Shown piece after piece: positions 8,932-19,137 of a stretch of 64,000 nt of DNA. How positions within the stretch are numbered: position 1 is the stretch's first letter; each line of letters opens with the position of its first letter. The notes under the pieces were generated by a model, which was not told the DNA's origin, did not search any database, and saw only the letters and a program-made list of their open reading frames with translations. Where the stretch lies: assembly GCF_022921115.1 (NCBI RefSeq), contig NZ_CP095075.1, forward strand, positions 620,001-684,000, read 5' to 3'. A program made the translations under genes and the position numbers. The DNA is from Halobacillus amylolyticus (GTDB lineage: Bacteria > Bacillota > Bacilli > Bacillales > Halobacillaceae).

Positions 8932-9891
8932 TTAAAAACTTGAATCAAATAATTCGCCTGTCATTATGCTCATAAATTCATTAAAAAACATCGGATAATC
9001 AAATTCAAATGCAATTCGGTGTATTTTCTCGGGTTCATCTTCTTCCATATCAACTGATCTAAAGTCTGCAATACTTTGACCCCTTTGGACTTCTTCCGTA
9101 GCTTCAACGATATGAACAGGTAAAGATCGATAAGTGAACATTCCATCATGTAGCGCACCCATTAAAGTAATTACATCATGCAACGGACTGCCCTTAATAC
9201 CAGGGTTTGTTTCCTTATAAAAATCATAATAGTAATCTAACAAAGGTTTCACAATTTTTGTTTTCCCTTTATAGGCAATGTAATCAACCATTTCAGGTGT
9301 TACAATGGCGTAATCAGTCACGTTTAACGGAAAAATAGTAGCATTGTGAGCATACCTTAATACAATTTGTACGGCGACTGGATCTGCATAAAAGTTGGCT
9401 TCTGACACGGCTGTAACATTCCCGGGAACCCAGAAAGCTCCCCCCATAATGTAGAAGCCATCCACTTTTTCCATAAGCGTCCGATATAGAATAAACATGG
9501 TTGCTAATGATGTAAGTCTGCCTATATTTACAATAATTAAATCATCTTGGTACTTCTCAATTAACTTTATTATTTCAAAGAAGTTTTCGCTGTCACCTAC
9601 ATAATTTTCCGGTGTAATAGGTCCCAGCCCATGCTCTCCATGTACTTCAGGAGCATACCGTGGATACTCTCCTGTCATTGGTACTTCAGCACCACCAATG
9701 ATCGGAGGACCATTCTCAATATTAAATAAATCATATAAGTAATAAACATTATTGACGGCCGTTTCTCTTGAGACATTCCCGTAGTCGGCTACGATACCCA
9801 CTAATTCAATATCATCATTTAAAAAGGCATAAATGATTGCAATCGCGTCATCGATGCCGATATCTCCGAACAACAAGACTTTTTTCGCCAC
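8932..9891 (-). CDS. Nucleoside hydrolase family protein
   Basis: The 319-residue protein fits the inosine/uridine-preferring nucleoside hydrolase family, which cleaves the N-glycosidic bond of nucleosides for salvage. The N-terminal metal-binding motif reads FGDIGIDDAIAI; the family norm is DxDxGxDDA, so the first Asp is replaced (GDIGIDD). Further family blocks are VNIGRLTSLA, FYIMGGAFWVPGNVTAVSEANFY with the expected Asn, and SPLHDVITLM with a calcium-binding Asp. The start is uncertain: two adjacent GTG codons (9894, 9891) lie just after GGGGTGAT, and a TTG at 9906 is also open. Specificity is not predictable. Confidence 0.85.
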   Translation of the reverse strand: MAKKVLLFGDIGIDDAIAIIYAFLNDDIELVGIVADYGNVSRETAVNNVYYLYDLFNIENGPPIIGGAEVPMTGEYPRYAPEVHGEHGLGPITPENYVGDSENFFEIIKLIEKYQDDLIIVNIGRLTSLATMFILYRTLMEKVDGFYIMGGAFWVPGNVTAVSEANFYADPVAVQIVLRYAHNATIFPLNVTDYAIVTPEMVDYIAYKGKTKIVKPLLDYYYDFYKETNPGIKGSPLHDVITLMGALHDGMFTYRSLPVHIVEATEEVQRGQSIADFRSVDMEEDEPEKIHRIAFEFDYPMFFNEFMSIMTGELFDSSF

Positions 9892-10081
9892 CACATCACC
9901 CCACAAGGTGTTTGCATTTTATGATCTCTTGTTAAAGCTATGCTTAAAAGGTGATGGTCATTCCTCGCAATAGGTTCAGCGAGTTTATGTGTGTATTTTC
10001 CATAAAATAAAAAACCCGTTTTCACCTATTAATTGAAAAAAATGGAAAAGTGAATCAAAACGCATCACTAGTTATTTTCGA

Positions 10082-11302
10082 TCAAAATTGGACAGGCAAT
10101 TCAATCAACCCACGCATAAGTATACCAGGGCGCCATTCCAATGCTTCTGGATCAGTATTTAATCGGAGCTCAGGCATGCGTCGTAGTAAAGTTGTCACAG
10201 CAACTTCTGCTTCCAATCTGGCAAGTGGTGCACCAAGGCAAAAGTGGATTCCTTTTCCAAAAGCGAGATGTTTGCTTTTACCGCGGGTGATATCAAATAC
10301 GTCTGGATCCTCAAATTGTTCCGGGTCACGATTCGCTGAATCCAGAGCAACGATTACGTGGTCCCCTTTGGCAATGGTTTTCCCGCGTAATTCCACCGTA
10401 TTAGAAGCCCAACGGTCAGTACTGAATTCAACCGGCCCGTTGTAACGAAGGAATTCCTCAAGGGCGGATTCAATTAAGTTTGGGTCGTTTTTTAGTTGTT
10501 CCTTTTGCCCAGGGTTTTCGAGTAATGCAAAGACTCCATTTGTGATTAAATTAACTGTGGTTTCGTGACCAGCGATGATTAGTAAGGAGATTACCCCATA
10601 AAGTTCCTGCTCAGAAAGGCTGTCCCCTTCTTCCTCAGACTGGATTAACTTGCTGATCATATCATCCTTAGGATTCTGACGACGTTCGGCACATAACTGC
10701 TTGAGGTACATCACAAATTCTGTCATGTGTGTTTGGATTTGCTCTGCGTTTTCTGGATTATTTGAGGCCTCTACAAGCGTATTCGACCACGTTCGAAACT
10801 TGTCACGATCTTGACTAGGGACACCCAGCATTTCGCATATAACAATAATCGGTAAAGGGAAGGCAAAATCATCAATCAAATTCATTTGACCCTTTTCTTG
10901 TACCCTATCAAGTAATTCGTTAGTAATTTCCTCAACTCTCCCTCGCAAACCTTCAATCATTTTTGGCGTAAAAGCCTTTTGAACCAGTCCCCTCAATCGT
11001 TTATGATCAGGAGGGTCGGAAAAGAGCATGTTTCTGACAAAAATACTTGAATTTGCATGCGCCTCCTCCTGCTCTTCTTCGCCGAGGAGATAGGTATAGT
11101 CTTTGATAAAGCGAGAATCTTTTAGGACAGCTACAGCATCCTCGTAGCGTGTTATGATCCAGGAGTAATGGCCGTTTGGCATAAGTGTTTGATGAATGGG
11201 GTCTTCCTGTCTCAGTTTGCTAAAGTTCGGATAAGGATTCTGATTGAACTCTGATGTAAATAACTTAACGTTCGTTTCATGTGTTCCATTCTCATGTGAC
11301 AT
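10082..11302 (-). CDS. Cytochrome P450 (CYP107-like)
   Basis: The protein has 406 residues and all soluble bacterial P450 landmarks. These are the I-helix oxygen-activation motif AGHETT (244-249), the K-helix ExxR (Glu283/Arg286), the DSANRDPEQFEDPDVFD meander, and the haem loop FGKGIHFCLGAP with Cys355 as axial ligand. No membrane anchor is seen, so it is cytoplasmic. Sequence style resembles Bacillus CYP107/CYP109 enzymes, which hydroxylate fatty acids, steroids or polyketides; the substrate is unknown. No ferredoxin or reductase lies beside it, so partners must be encoded elsewhere. A palindrome typical of TetR operators lies 64 bases upstream. Confidence 0.93.
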   Translation of the reverse strand: MSHENGTHETNVKLFTSEFNQNPYPNFSKLRQEDPIHQTLMPNGHYSWIITRYEDAVAVLKDSRFIKDYTYLLGEEEQEEAHANSSIFVRNMLFSDPPDHKRLRGLVQKAFTPKMIEGLRGRVEEITNELLDRVQEKGQMNLIDDFAFPLPIIVICEMLGVPSQDRDKFRTWSNTLVEASNNPENAEQIQTHMTEFVMYLKQLCAERRQNPKDDMISKLIQSEEEGDSLSEQELYGVISLLIIAGHETTVNLITNGVFALLENPGQKEQLKNDPNLIESALEEFLRYNGPVEFSTDRWASNTVELRGKTIAKGDHVIVALDSANRDPEQFEDPDVFDITRGKSKHLAFGKGIHFCLGAPLARLEAEVAVTTLLRRMPELRLNTDPEALEWRPGILMRGLIELPVQF

Positions 11303-11365
11303 TAACTATTCCCCTCTCTATTTTCAATAGCGTAACTTGCTTTATAACCGCTGAAAACCAATTAA

Positions 11366-11383
11366 TGACTGACTGGTCATTCA
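11366..11383. promoter_or_regulatory. TetR-type operator upstream of the P450
   Basis: TGACTGACTGGTCATTCA is a palindrome with 7 of 9 matching pairs, 64-81 bases upstream of the P450 start. It shares the core GACTGGT and half-site arrangement with the palindrome upstream of yngJ (24638-24653). A TetR-family regulator is the likely binder, by analogy only. Confidence 0.45.
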
Positions 11384-11460
11384 ATACCTAAAATAACGTA
11401 TCAACCCGTTTAATACAAACAATAGAACAGTTATTCACAAAGATTTCATTAATGATCGAT

Positions 11461-11967
11461 CTAAATAGGCCGATAATATCTTAATGAAAGATAATTTTCT
11501 TCACTGGTGTTACTATAACTTTCTTTCTCATCGCTATACTGAAATCCTCTTGCTTCATAGAATGGGATCCCTTTTTGGTTCCCCTTTGTGACGGAAACCC
11601 ACTGTTCCTCAGCTCCCCACTCTTTCTGTTGATTAGTGATAGCAGCAAGCAACTTCGTACCTATCCCCTCATTTCTTCTACTCGGATTTAAATACATGAC
11701 GTAAACTTCCCCTGTTTTCTCACTAATCATCCCACCTCCACCAGCTCCAAGCACCACTCTATCCTCAACAGCAACAAAATATCCTCCCCAGCCTCTATTC
11801 GATGTGGTTACTTCCTGCTTAATTCTTTGCTCATTGTAGAATTCCTCAACTATTCGCTCTATGTATTCTTTGGAATGTGAATAGCGATATGTGGACCAAT
11901 AACCGTCTGTACAAACTTTTGCTATTCCTTTAATATGTTTTTTGTTTGCTTTAATAATTGAAATCAT
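11461..11967 (-). CDS. GNAT-family N-acetyltransferase
   Basis: The 168-residue protein has the GNAT acetyl-CoA loop as VYVMYLNPSRRNEGIGTKLLAAI (motif A, R-R-N-E-G-I-G) and motif B as FYEARGFQY near the C-terminus. Members transfer acetyl groups to small amines, peptides or protein N-termini, and the acceptor is not predictable. The start chosen is the ATG at 11967, 11 bases after AAGGTGG; an in-frame GTG at 11982 has no ribosome site. It is a single gene between the P450 and the sulfolipid operon. Confidence 0.85.
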   Translation of the reverse strand: MISIIKANKKHIKGIAKVCTDGYWSTYRYSHSKEYIERIVEEFYNEQRIKQEVTTSNRGWGGYFVAVEDRVVLGAGGGGMISEKTGEVYVMYLNPSRRNEGIGTKLLAAITNQQKEWGAEEQWVSVTKGNQKGIPFYEARGFQYSDEKESYSNTSEENYLSLRYYRPI

Positions 11968-12060
11968 TATTTTATCTTCCACCTTTAATGATTATTGTTT
12001 TTTTATATTAATTCGGAGTTGCTACTAAGTTTCAAGAGAGAGTATTAATGAGTTAAGCAG

Positions 12061-12092
12061 AAAAAAGGTCACAGAGCAATTACTCTGTGACC
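12061..12092 (-). terminator. Terminator of the sulfolipid operon
   Basis: GGTCACAGAG (12067-12076) pairs with CTCTGTGACC (12083-12092) and is followed on the minus strand by six T. The stop codon of the glycosyltransferase gene (12080-12082) lies in the loop, so the last codons are part of the terminator stem. Confidence 0.9.
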
Positions 12093-13243
12093 TTAATCTT
12101 TGATTTTTTAGCATCTTTCGCCTGATTTTGTTGATAAACCTCTAATGTTTGATGATAATAATCAAGAATTTGCTCAGCCGGTTTCTGCCAACCATGTTTT
12201 TCTGCTTCTTCTCTAGCATTCTTGCTTAACTGCTGATACAACTGCTCATCTTCCAGCCGGTCGACTGCCTCGATCATGCTATCCGTGTTTTCGTTCTCGA
12301 ATAAAAGACCTGTGCGCCCGTCTTCTACCTGCTCCATTGTCGGTCCGCTCTTCGCTGCAATAACAGGTAATCCTGAAGCCATTGATTCTAGAATCACAAG
12401 GCCGAGTGTTTCTGTTACGGAAGGGAATATCAACGCATCAGAAGAAGCGAAGGCTTGAGCTAATTCATCGCCATGTAGTAATCCGGTAAATACTGTCTTC
12501 GTACCAGCGAATGTTTTCTCAAGGGCTTCTTTATTTGGCCCATCTCCTACAATTGCCAGGGACAGGTCATCGCGTTTTTCAAGAAGTGGTCTGATCTTCT
12601 CAATTTCTTTTTCCGGCGCCAGCCTTCCGACAAAAACAAGAAGCTTATTATTGGGTTCACCACCCGAAAGCCGCCCCCGCATTGCCTCGTTTTTATGATC
12701 GGGATGATAATGGTCAACGGCCACACCTCGATCCCACACATGGACATTATGGAATTTTTTATCGAGCAATTCCCCTTGGATCGCTTTTGAAGTACATAAA
12801 TTCAAGTCAGCGTAGTTGTGTAACTTTCTAAAATACCACCATACTGCTGGTACAAAAGGATACAAACGGTAATAATTTAAATACTTAGGCACATGCGTAT
12901 GATAAGAAGCAAGTAAAGGGTAACTGAGCTTGTTGGCATAGTAAACCCCCGCCGCTCCTACAAACGCAGGGTTTACAACATGAACTAGATCTGGATCATG
13001 CTCCTGAAGCAACTTCTTTACCTTTTTTTGGGGCATAGAAAACTTCTTAGAGCGATAAAAAGGCAGTGTCGTTGTCTTCACTCCTTCGACAATCGCACCC
13101 TCATATTCGGTTACACCTAGGTCTGGAGCAATAACAATGACTTCATGATCTTGTTTGCGCAAATACTTGATTGCTTCCTTCAGTCTAGTTACGACTCCAT
13201 CCGTTGATGGCAAAAACGTTTCTGTTATGATGGCGATTTTCAA
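12080..13243 (-). CDS. sqdX: SqdX-like sulfoquinovosyltransferase (GT4)
   Basis: The 387-residue protein is a GT-B glycosyltransferase of family 4. It opens with MKIAIITETFLPSTDGVV, has HVVNPAFVGAAG and SYHTHVPKYLNYY in the acceptor domain, RGVAVDHYHP at the domain junction, VFVGRLAPEKEI, and the donor-binding TETLGLVILESMASGLPVIA (EX7E). Several blocks are shared with cyanobacterial SqdX/plant SQD2, which move sulfoquinovose from UDP-sulfoquinovose to diacylglycerol. Decisive support comes from the gene just upstream, a clear UDP-sulfoquinovose synthase 13 bases away. The start is a TTG with AAGGGG 9 bases upstream. Without the neighbour it would be called a generic mannosyltransferase-type GT4. 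Confidence 0.8.
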   Translation of the reverse strand: MKIAIITETFLPSTDGVVTRLKEAIKYLRKQDHEVIVIAPDLGVTEYEGAIVEGVKTTTLPFYRSKKFSMPQKKVKKLLQEHDPDLVHVVNPAFVGAAGVYYANKLSYPLLASYHTHVPKYLNYYRLYPFVPAVWWYFRKLHNYADLNLCTSKAIQGELLDKKFHNVHVWDRGVAVDHYHPDHKNEAMRGRLSGGEPNNKLLVFVGRLAPEKEIEKIRPLLEKRDDLSLAIVGDGPNKEALEKTFAGTKTVFTGLLHGDELAQAFASSDALIFPSVTETLGLVILESMASGLPVIAAKSGPTMEQVEDGRTGLLFENENTDSMIEAVDRLEDEQLYQQLSKNAREEAEKHGWQKPAEQILDYYHQTLEVYQQNQAKDAKKSKIKVTE

Positions 13244-13256
13244 AGCAGTTAACCCC

Positions 13257-14408
<1,152 letters not shown>

Positions 14409-14456
14409 CTACCTCCTAGTTCCATATCAGCAAATATTAATTTTTTTGAATTTAAC

Positions 14457-14471
14457 ATCCTTATATAGGAT
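14457..14471. promoter_or_regulatory. Short palindrome upstream of sqdB
   Basis: ATCCTTATATAGGAT is a 15-bp palindrome about 55 bases before the sqdB start, flanked on both sides by AACA-like bases. It could be an operator overlapping the promoter (it contains a TATATA). I looked for tandem TTAACA PhoP boxes here and saw only one TTAACA (14452-14457), so phosphate control is not demonstrated. Confidence 0.3.
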
Positions 14472-14669
14472 AACATTCTTTTAAAAGCGATGGTAATAAA
14501 AAATGTTTACAGACTTAACTGGAAATATTCGTTATTAACCCTCAGTCTACTTTCGATTTGACTTTATCACTAAATGAAGGACAAAACAATAAATTATACC
14601 TTTGCAAATGAAAAATATAATCAACTTACGATTTACAACAAAATATTTTGCAAAAATACTGAACTATCA

Positions 14670-14698
14670 TTCATTTATGTAGTGTTTTTAGTTATACT
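14670..14698 (+). promoter_or_regulatory. Possible SigA promoter of the acyl-CoA synthetase
   Basis: TTCATT and TATACT are separated by 17 bases, ending 46 bases before the start codon. The -35 is weak. The rest of the 339-bp divergent region between sqdB and this gene shows no other gene. Confidence 0.45.
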
Positions 14699-14744
14699 TA
14701 AATTAGCATATTTCTGATAATTTACACCCTTTAGGAGGATGATT

Positions 14745-16700
14745 ATGTCTACATATGAAGCTGCATGGTTTCCTAGTGATAAACAAAAAGAAAACACTCG
14801 TCTATACAAGTGGATGAAGAAACATGGATATGAAAATTATGATCACTTTCAAAAAAAATCCACAGAAGATATTGCATGGTTCTGGGATGAAGCAGTTGCT
14901 GAATTAGGCGTTGAATGGGAACAGCCCTATACACAAACACTCGATCTTTCTTCAGGTATCAAATACCCGGAATGGTTTTTGAATGGAAGAATGAATGTTG
15001 TGCATAATGCCCTCGATAAATGGGCTAGTATGGAAGGGAAAAAGGATGATGTCGCCCTTTACTGGGAAGGTGATGATGGCACGAAACGCACGTTTACTTA
15101 TGTAGAGCTTTACGAAGAAGTGAATGCGTTTGCAAATGGACTTGAAAAGCTCGGCATTGGAAAAGGCGATGTCGTCACAATCTATCTGCCCATGCTTCCT
15201 GAAACATTGATTTCAATGCTTGCCGTTTCAAAAATCGGCGCGATCTTCTGCCCTACTTTTTCTGGATACAAAGCAGAAGCCATTGCGACGAGAATACAAG
15301 CAGCTAAATCAAGGATACTCATTACGGCCGACGGATTTTACCGAAGAGGAAAATCCATTAATATGAAGGATGAGGCTGACCTGGCTGCGAATCAGTGTGA
15401 CAACCTTGAGAATGTCATCGTTGTTGAGCGTACGAAACAGGATACGTCCTGGAATGAGAATCGCGATCTTACATTTGAGCAGGTCAAAGATAAAAATCAA
15501 ATCTATAAGACGAAATCGACAGACGCAAACGAACCCTACATGCTTATTTACACATCTGGTACAACTGGCAAGCCTAAAGGGGTCCTACACACGCATGCCG
15601 GCTTTCCGATCAAGTCTGCCTTTGATGCCGGTCTCTGCATGGACGTTACCTCTGACGATACGATCTTTTGGTTCACCGATATGGGCTGGATGATGGGACC
15701 TTTCCTCGTTTACGGGGGGTTAATGAACGGAGCTGCGATTGTCATGTTCGAAGGCACGCCAGACTATCCGCAGCCTGACCGTTTATGGGAACTGGTTGAT
15801 CGTTATCAAGTCACTCACCTGGGGATCTCCCCTACTTTGATTCGTTCGATGAGCAAGCACGGGATAGGGTGGATTGAAAAACACGACATATCTTCACTAA
15901 AATTGATCGGATCAACAGGTGAACCGTGGAATCCTGAACCGTGGCATTGGTTATTTAAAAATGTTGGCAACTCTAGTATTCCGATTTTTAATTACTCTGG
16001 TGGAACAGAAATTTCCGGCGGTATTTTCGGAAATGTTCTCGTTAAGCCAATTCAACCGGTTACCTTTAATGCAGCCTTGCCCGGCATGGATGTAGATGTA
16101 TATGATGACGAAGGAAATTCACTTACAAATGAAGTCGGCGAACTCGTCCTTAAACAGCCTTGGGTCGGAATGACGAAAGGTTTTTATCAGGACAACGAAC
16201 GTTACGAACAGACCTATTGGAGCAAGTTTGACGATACGTGGGTTCATGGAGACTGGGTAACCGTTGATGAGGATGGATATTATACAATTACCGGCCGATC
16301 TGATGATGTTTTAAATGTTGCAGGAAAACGGCTTGGACCAGCTGAGGTTGAATCTGTCCTTGTATCACATGATGCTGTTATTGAAGCAGGTGTCATCGGC
16401 GTGCCCCATGATGTTAAGGGGGAAGAAGCCGTTGCCTTTGCTGTATTAAAAAATGACCAAACGGAATCATTGATCGATGAGCTCAAGCAGTATTTGGCGC
16501 TTAAATTAGGGAAGGCTCTTGCCCCTAAGAAGGTTTTTGCTGTAAGCGATTTACCAAAAACAAGAAACGCCAAGGTGATGCGTCGCGCGATTAAGTCAGC
16601 TTATTTGAATGAACCTACAGGCGATTTAAGTGCCCTTGAAAATCCGCAAGCCGTTGAAGAAATCCGCTCCATTGGACATGATCAACCGTTAAATAAATAA
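14745..16700 (+). CDS. Acetyl/acyl-CoA synthetase (AMP-forming)
   Basis: The 651-residue protein has the length and order of acetyl-CoA synthetases: an N-terminal WFWDEAVAELGVEW cap, the P-loop YTSGTTGKPKGVLHTHAGF, GSTGEPWNPEPWHW, the hinge region HGDWVTVDEDGYYTITGRSDDVLNVAGKRLGPAEVES and a C-terminal TRNAKVMRR whose Lys is the adenylation/acetylation residue (usual text is SGKIMRR). It makes an acyl-AMP and then the CoA thioester. It converges on the leucine-degradation operon, whose products are acetoacetate and acetyl-CoA. Acetate or acetoacetate are therefore plausible substrates, but this is inference. The ATG at 14745 is 6 bases from AGGAGG. Confidence 0.88.
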   Translation: MSTYEAAWFPSDKQKENTRLYKWMKKHGYENYDHFQKKSTEDIAWFWDEAVAELGVEWEQPYTQTLDLSSGIKYPEWFLNGRMNVVHNALDKWASMEGKKDDVALYWEGDDGTKRTFTYVELYEEVNAFANGLEKLGIGKGDVVTIYLPMLPETLISMLAVSKIGAIFCPTFSGYKAEAIATRIQAAKSRILITADGFYRRGKSINMKDEADLAANQCDNLENVIVVERTKQDTSWNENRDLTFEQVKDKNQIYKTKSTDANEPYMLIYTSGTTGKPKGVLHTHAGFPIKSAFDAGLCMDVTSDDTIFWFTDMGWMMGPFLVYGGLMNGAAIVMFEGTPDYPQPDRLWELVDRYQVTHLGISPTLIRSMSKHGIGWIEKHDISSLKLIGSTGEPWNPEPWHWLFKNVGNSSIPIFNYSGGTEISGGIFGNVLVKPIQPVTFNAALPGMDVDVYDDEGNSLTNEVGELVLKQPWVGMTKGFYQDNERYEQTYWSKFDDTWVHGDWVTVDEDGYYTITGRSDDVLNVAGKRLGPAEVESVLVSHDAVIEAGVIGVPHDVKGEEAVAFAVLKNDQTESLIDELKQYLALKLGKALAPKKVFAVSDLPKTRNAKVMRRAIKSAYLNEPTGDLSALENPQAVEEIRSIGHDQPLNK

Positions 16701-16701
16701 C

Positions 16702-16742
16702 AAAAAAATCCACTGCCTTTTTCATTGGCAGTGGATTTTTTC
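16702..16742. terminator. Bidirectional terminator between convergent operons
   Basis: ATCCACTGCC (16708-16717) pairs with GGCAGTGGAT (16727-16736). A T-run follows on the plus strand and an A-run precedes it, so it works for both the acyl-CoA synthetase and the leucine operon. Confidence 0.9.
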
Positions 16743-16792
16743 TATTTAGATCTGTTTAGAAGTACCAGGGACAACACCTCAAACACTTGGCT

Positions 16793-18316
16793 TTATACAG
16801 GATAAACCCCATGTTTACGCTCTGTGAAGGTTATATTTTTACTTTCGTAAGCTTCAAATCGTAAGGATAACTCATCTCTTAAACGGTCTGGCTGGACAAT
16901 TTCGTCAACAACCAATTCTGAAGCTAATCGATAGATATCGATATTTTCTTTATATTCCTCATGCTTCGCTTTTATAAAGGCCGGCCGATCCGCTTCATCC
17001 AGCTCAGCAATCTTATTTGCATAAACCGCATTAACAGCTGCTTCAGGCCCCATGACAGCAATTTGCGCTGAAGGAAGCGCTAAGCAGGCATCTGGTTCAA
17101 ATGCTGGTCCTGCCATTGCATAAAGTCCCGCTCCATAGGCCTTCCTAACAATCACAGAAATCTTAGGTACGGTCGCTTCACTCATGGCCGACAGCATCTT
17201 CGCTCCGTGGCGAATAATCCCTGCCCGCTCGACTTTCGTGCCAATCATAAAGCCTGGAATATCCACAAGAAACAATAGTGGAATGTTAAAAGCATCACAC
17301 AACTGCATAAATTTGGCTGATTTATCAGCTGAGTCTGGGAACAAAACGCCTCCCTTAGCACGTGGCTGATTGGCAATGATACCTACGGTGCGTCCGTCAA
17401 TCCGTGAGAGTCCTGTGATAATCTCCGGAGCAAATTTCTTTTTTATTTCACAAAAAGAACCTTCGTCGATCAAGCGCTCAATCAGATCGTACATATCAAA
17501 AGGCGCATTTTGATTTTCAGGGATGATCTCTGAAATCGTTTTTTCGACTGTAGCAGGGTTCAGCGGTTCTTTTCGCTTTGAAGCATTTCGGAAGTTCGCG
17601 GGGAAATAAGACAAATAGTTTCGAGCATAAGCAATCGCTTCGGGTTCATCTTTAGCAAGCACATCCCCGCATCCAGAAACGGAACAATGCATATTCGCTC
17701 CGCCCATTTCTTCAAGACTGACCTTCTCACCAATTACTTTTTCAGCCATACGAGGTGATCCTAAATACATCGAAGCATTACCGTCAACCATAACGACAAT
17801 GTCACAGAAAGCCGGTATGTACGCTCCTCCTGCAGCGGAAGGGCCAAATAACAGGCACACTTGCGGTACACGTCCTGACAGTTTAATTTGATTATGGAAA
17901 ATCCGACCCGCTCCTCTGCGGTTAGGGAACATCTCAACCTGATCTGTGATCCTCGCTCCAGCTGAATCGACGAGGTACAGCATCGGTAGTTCAAGCTTCA
18001 TAGCCGTTTCCTGAATACGAATAATCTTTTCAACTGTCCGTGCTCCCCAGGAACCCGCTTTGACAGTCGAGTCGTTTGCCATCACACAAACTTTCTCGCC
18101 ATTGATTTTGCCAATCCCTGTGACAACACCATCTGCAGGCAGGGAACCATCCATACAATTTGCAAAAAATGCATCCTCCATATTTAAATCATCGTCAAAT
18201 AATTGTTCCAGACGTTCGCGGACAAACATTTTTCCTTTTTCACTATTCTTTTCGTGATATTTTGCCGAACCACCTGATGCTACTTTATCTCTGATATTCT
18301 CTAAAGTTTCATTCAT
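16793..18316 (-). CDS. yngE: Methylcrotonyl-CoA carboxylase-type carboxyltransferase
   Basis: The 507-residue protein is an acyl-CoA carboxylase beta subunit with both crotonase-fold halves. It has GASARITDQVEMF-like VDSAGARITDQVEMFPNRRG, GPSAAGGAYIPAF for the oxyanion hole, and in the C-terminal half FLVDIPGFMIGTKVERAGIIRHGAKM and AYGAGLYAMAG. It moves CO2 from carboxybiotin to 3-methylcrotonyl-CoA, giving 3-methylglutaconyl-CoA. Within the operon it is paired with the biotin carboxylase (yngH) and the separate biotin carrier (yngHB). It is the last gene, 20 bases after yngF, and ends at a bidirectional terminator. Propionyl-CoA carboxylase is the alternative call, but the pathway context favours leucine breakdown. 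Confidence 0.9.
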   Translation of the reverse strand: MNETLENIRDKVASGGSAKYHEKNSEKGKMFVRERLEQLFDDDLNMEDAFFANCMDGSLPADGVVTGIGKINGEKVCVMANDSTVKAGSWGARTVEKIIRIQETAMKLELPMLYLVDSAGARITDQVEMFPNRRGAGRIFHNQIKLSGRVPQVCLLFGPSAAGGAYIPAFCDIVVMVDGNASMYLGSPRMAEKVIGEKVSLEEMGGANMHCSVSGCGDVLAKDEPEAIAYARNYLSYFPANFRNASKRKEPLNPATVEKTISEIIPENQNAPFDMYDLIERLIDEGSFCEIKKKFAPEIITGLSRIDGRTVGIIANQPRAKGGVLFPDSADKSAKFMQLCDAFNIPLLFLVDIPGFMIGTKVERAGIIRHGAKMLSAMSEATVPKISVIVRKAYGAGLYAMAGPAFEPDACLALPSAQIAVMGPEAAVNAVYANKIAELDEADRPAFIKAKHEEYKENIDIYRLASELVVDEIVQPDRLRDELSLRFEAYESKNITFTERKHGVYPV

Positions 18317-18336
18317 TTTTGTTCCTCTCCTCCCTT

Positions 18337-19119
18337 TTATTTTCCTGTATAATTAGGTTTTCGTTTTTCCTTAAAGGCCTGCAATCCTTCTTTACGATCT
18401 TTTGTCGGAATCGTTTTTTGGTAACACATCCGTTCGATCTCAAGTCCTGTTGTGATATCCGTTTGGATCCCATGTTGAATCGCTTTTTTAGCTTGTTTTA
18501 AGGCAAACGGACCGTTTTTCGTAATTTGGGCGGCAAGAGCATGGGTTTGTTCCTTTACTTCTTCTTCGTTTGCATAAACCCCTTCTACTAAGCCAATCGT
18601 CAATGCCTTGTCAGCGTCGATTGGCTTGGCCGTAAAAATCATTTCTTTGGCCCTGCCTAACCCAATCAACCGTGTTAACCGCTGTGTGCCGCCAGCGCCT
18701 GGAATAATAGCAAGTGACGTTTCAGTTAACCCTACCTTCGCGTCAGATGTCATCACCCTTAGGTCGCAGGCAAGAGCAAGCTCAAGTCCCCCGCCATACG
18801 CTGCACCATTGATCATAGCAATCGTCGGGATTTCAATTTGTTCCAGCATACGGATGGTGTCACCAATTTTCTCAACCGTACTAACTACCTCATCCTCTGA
18901 CATCCCAGCTCTTTCCTTCAAATCAGCCCCGGCACAAAACGCTTTCTCACCACTTCCCGTTACAATTAATACATTAACATTTGATTGTTTTACTTCTTCA
19001 AGCGTATTGGCAAGTTCATCTAGTAAAATAGTAGATAGACTATTTGCCGCCTCTGGTCTATTTAACGTAAGATATCCGATTTGTTCATCGGTGATTTCAA
19101 GATTGACTAGTGGACTCAA
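18337..19119 (-). CDS. yngF: Methylglutaconyl-CoA hydratase-type enoyl-CoA hydratase
   Basis: The 260-residue crotonase-family protein has LNRPEAANSLS, the oxyanion block AFCAGADLKERAGM, and MINGAAYGGGLELALACDLRVM followed by GLTETSLAIIPGAGGTQRLTRLIG, which supplies the catalytic Glu residues. It hydrates 3-methylglutaconyl-CoA to HMG-CoA in the leucine pathway. The start is a TTG 9 bases after AAGGAGG; no ATG lies nearby in frame. It is embedded in the minus-strand operon between yngG and yngE. Confidence 0.9.
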   Translation of the reverse strand: MSPLVNLEITDEQIGYLTLNRPEAANSLSTILLDELANTLEEVKQSNVNVLIVTGSGEKAFCAGADLKERAGMSEDEVVSTVEKIGDTIRMLEQIEIPTIAMINGAAYGGGLELALACDLRVMTSDAKVGLTETSLAIIPGAGGTQRLTRLIGLGRAKEMIFTAKPIDADKALTIGLVEGVYANEEEVKEQTHALAAQITKNGPFALKQAKKAIQHGIQTDITTGLEIERMCYQKTIPTKDRKEGLQAFKEKRKPNYTGK

Positions 19120-19137
19120 AAAAAGCGACCTCCTTAA

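Noticed and set aside
14440..14530. PhoP (phosphate) box upstream of sqdB
   Set aside because: Only one TTAACA was found; the expected tandem repeats at 11-bp spacing do not match.
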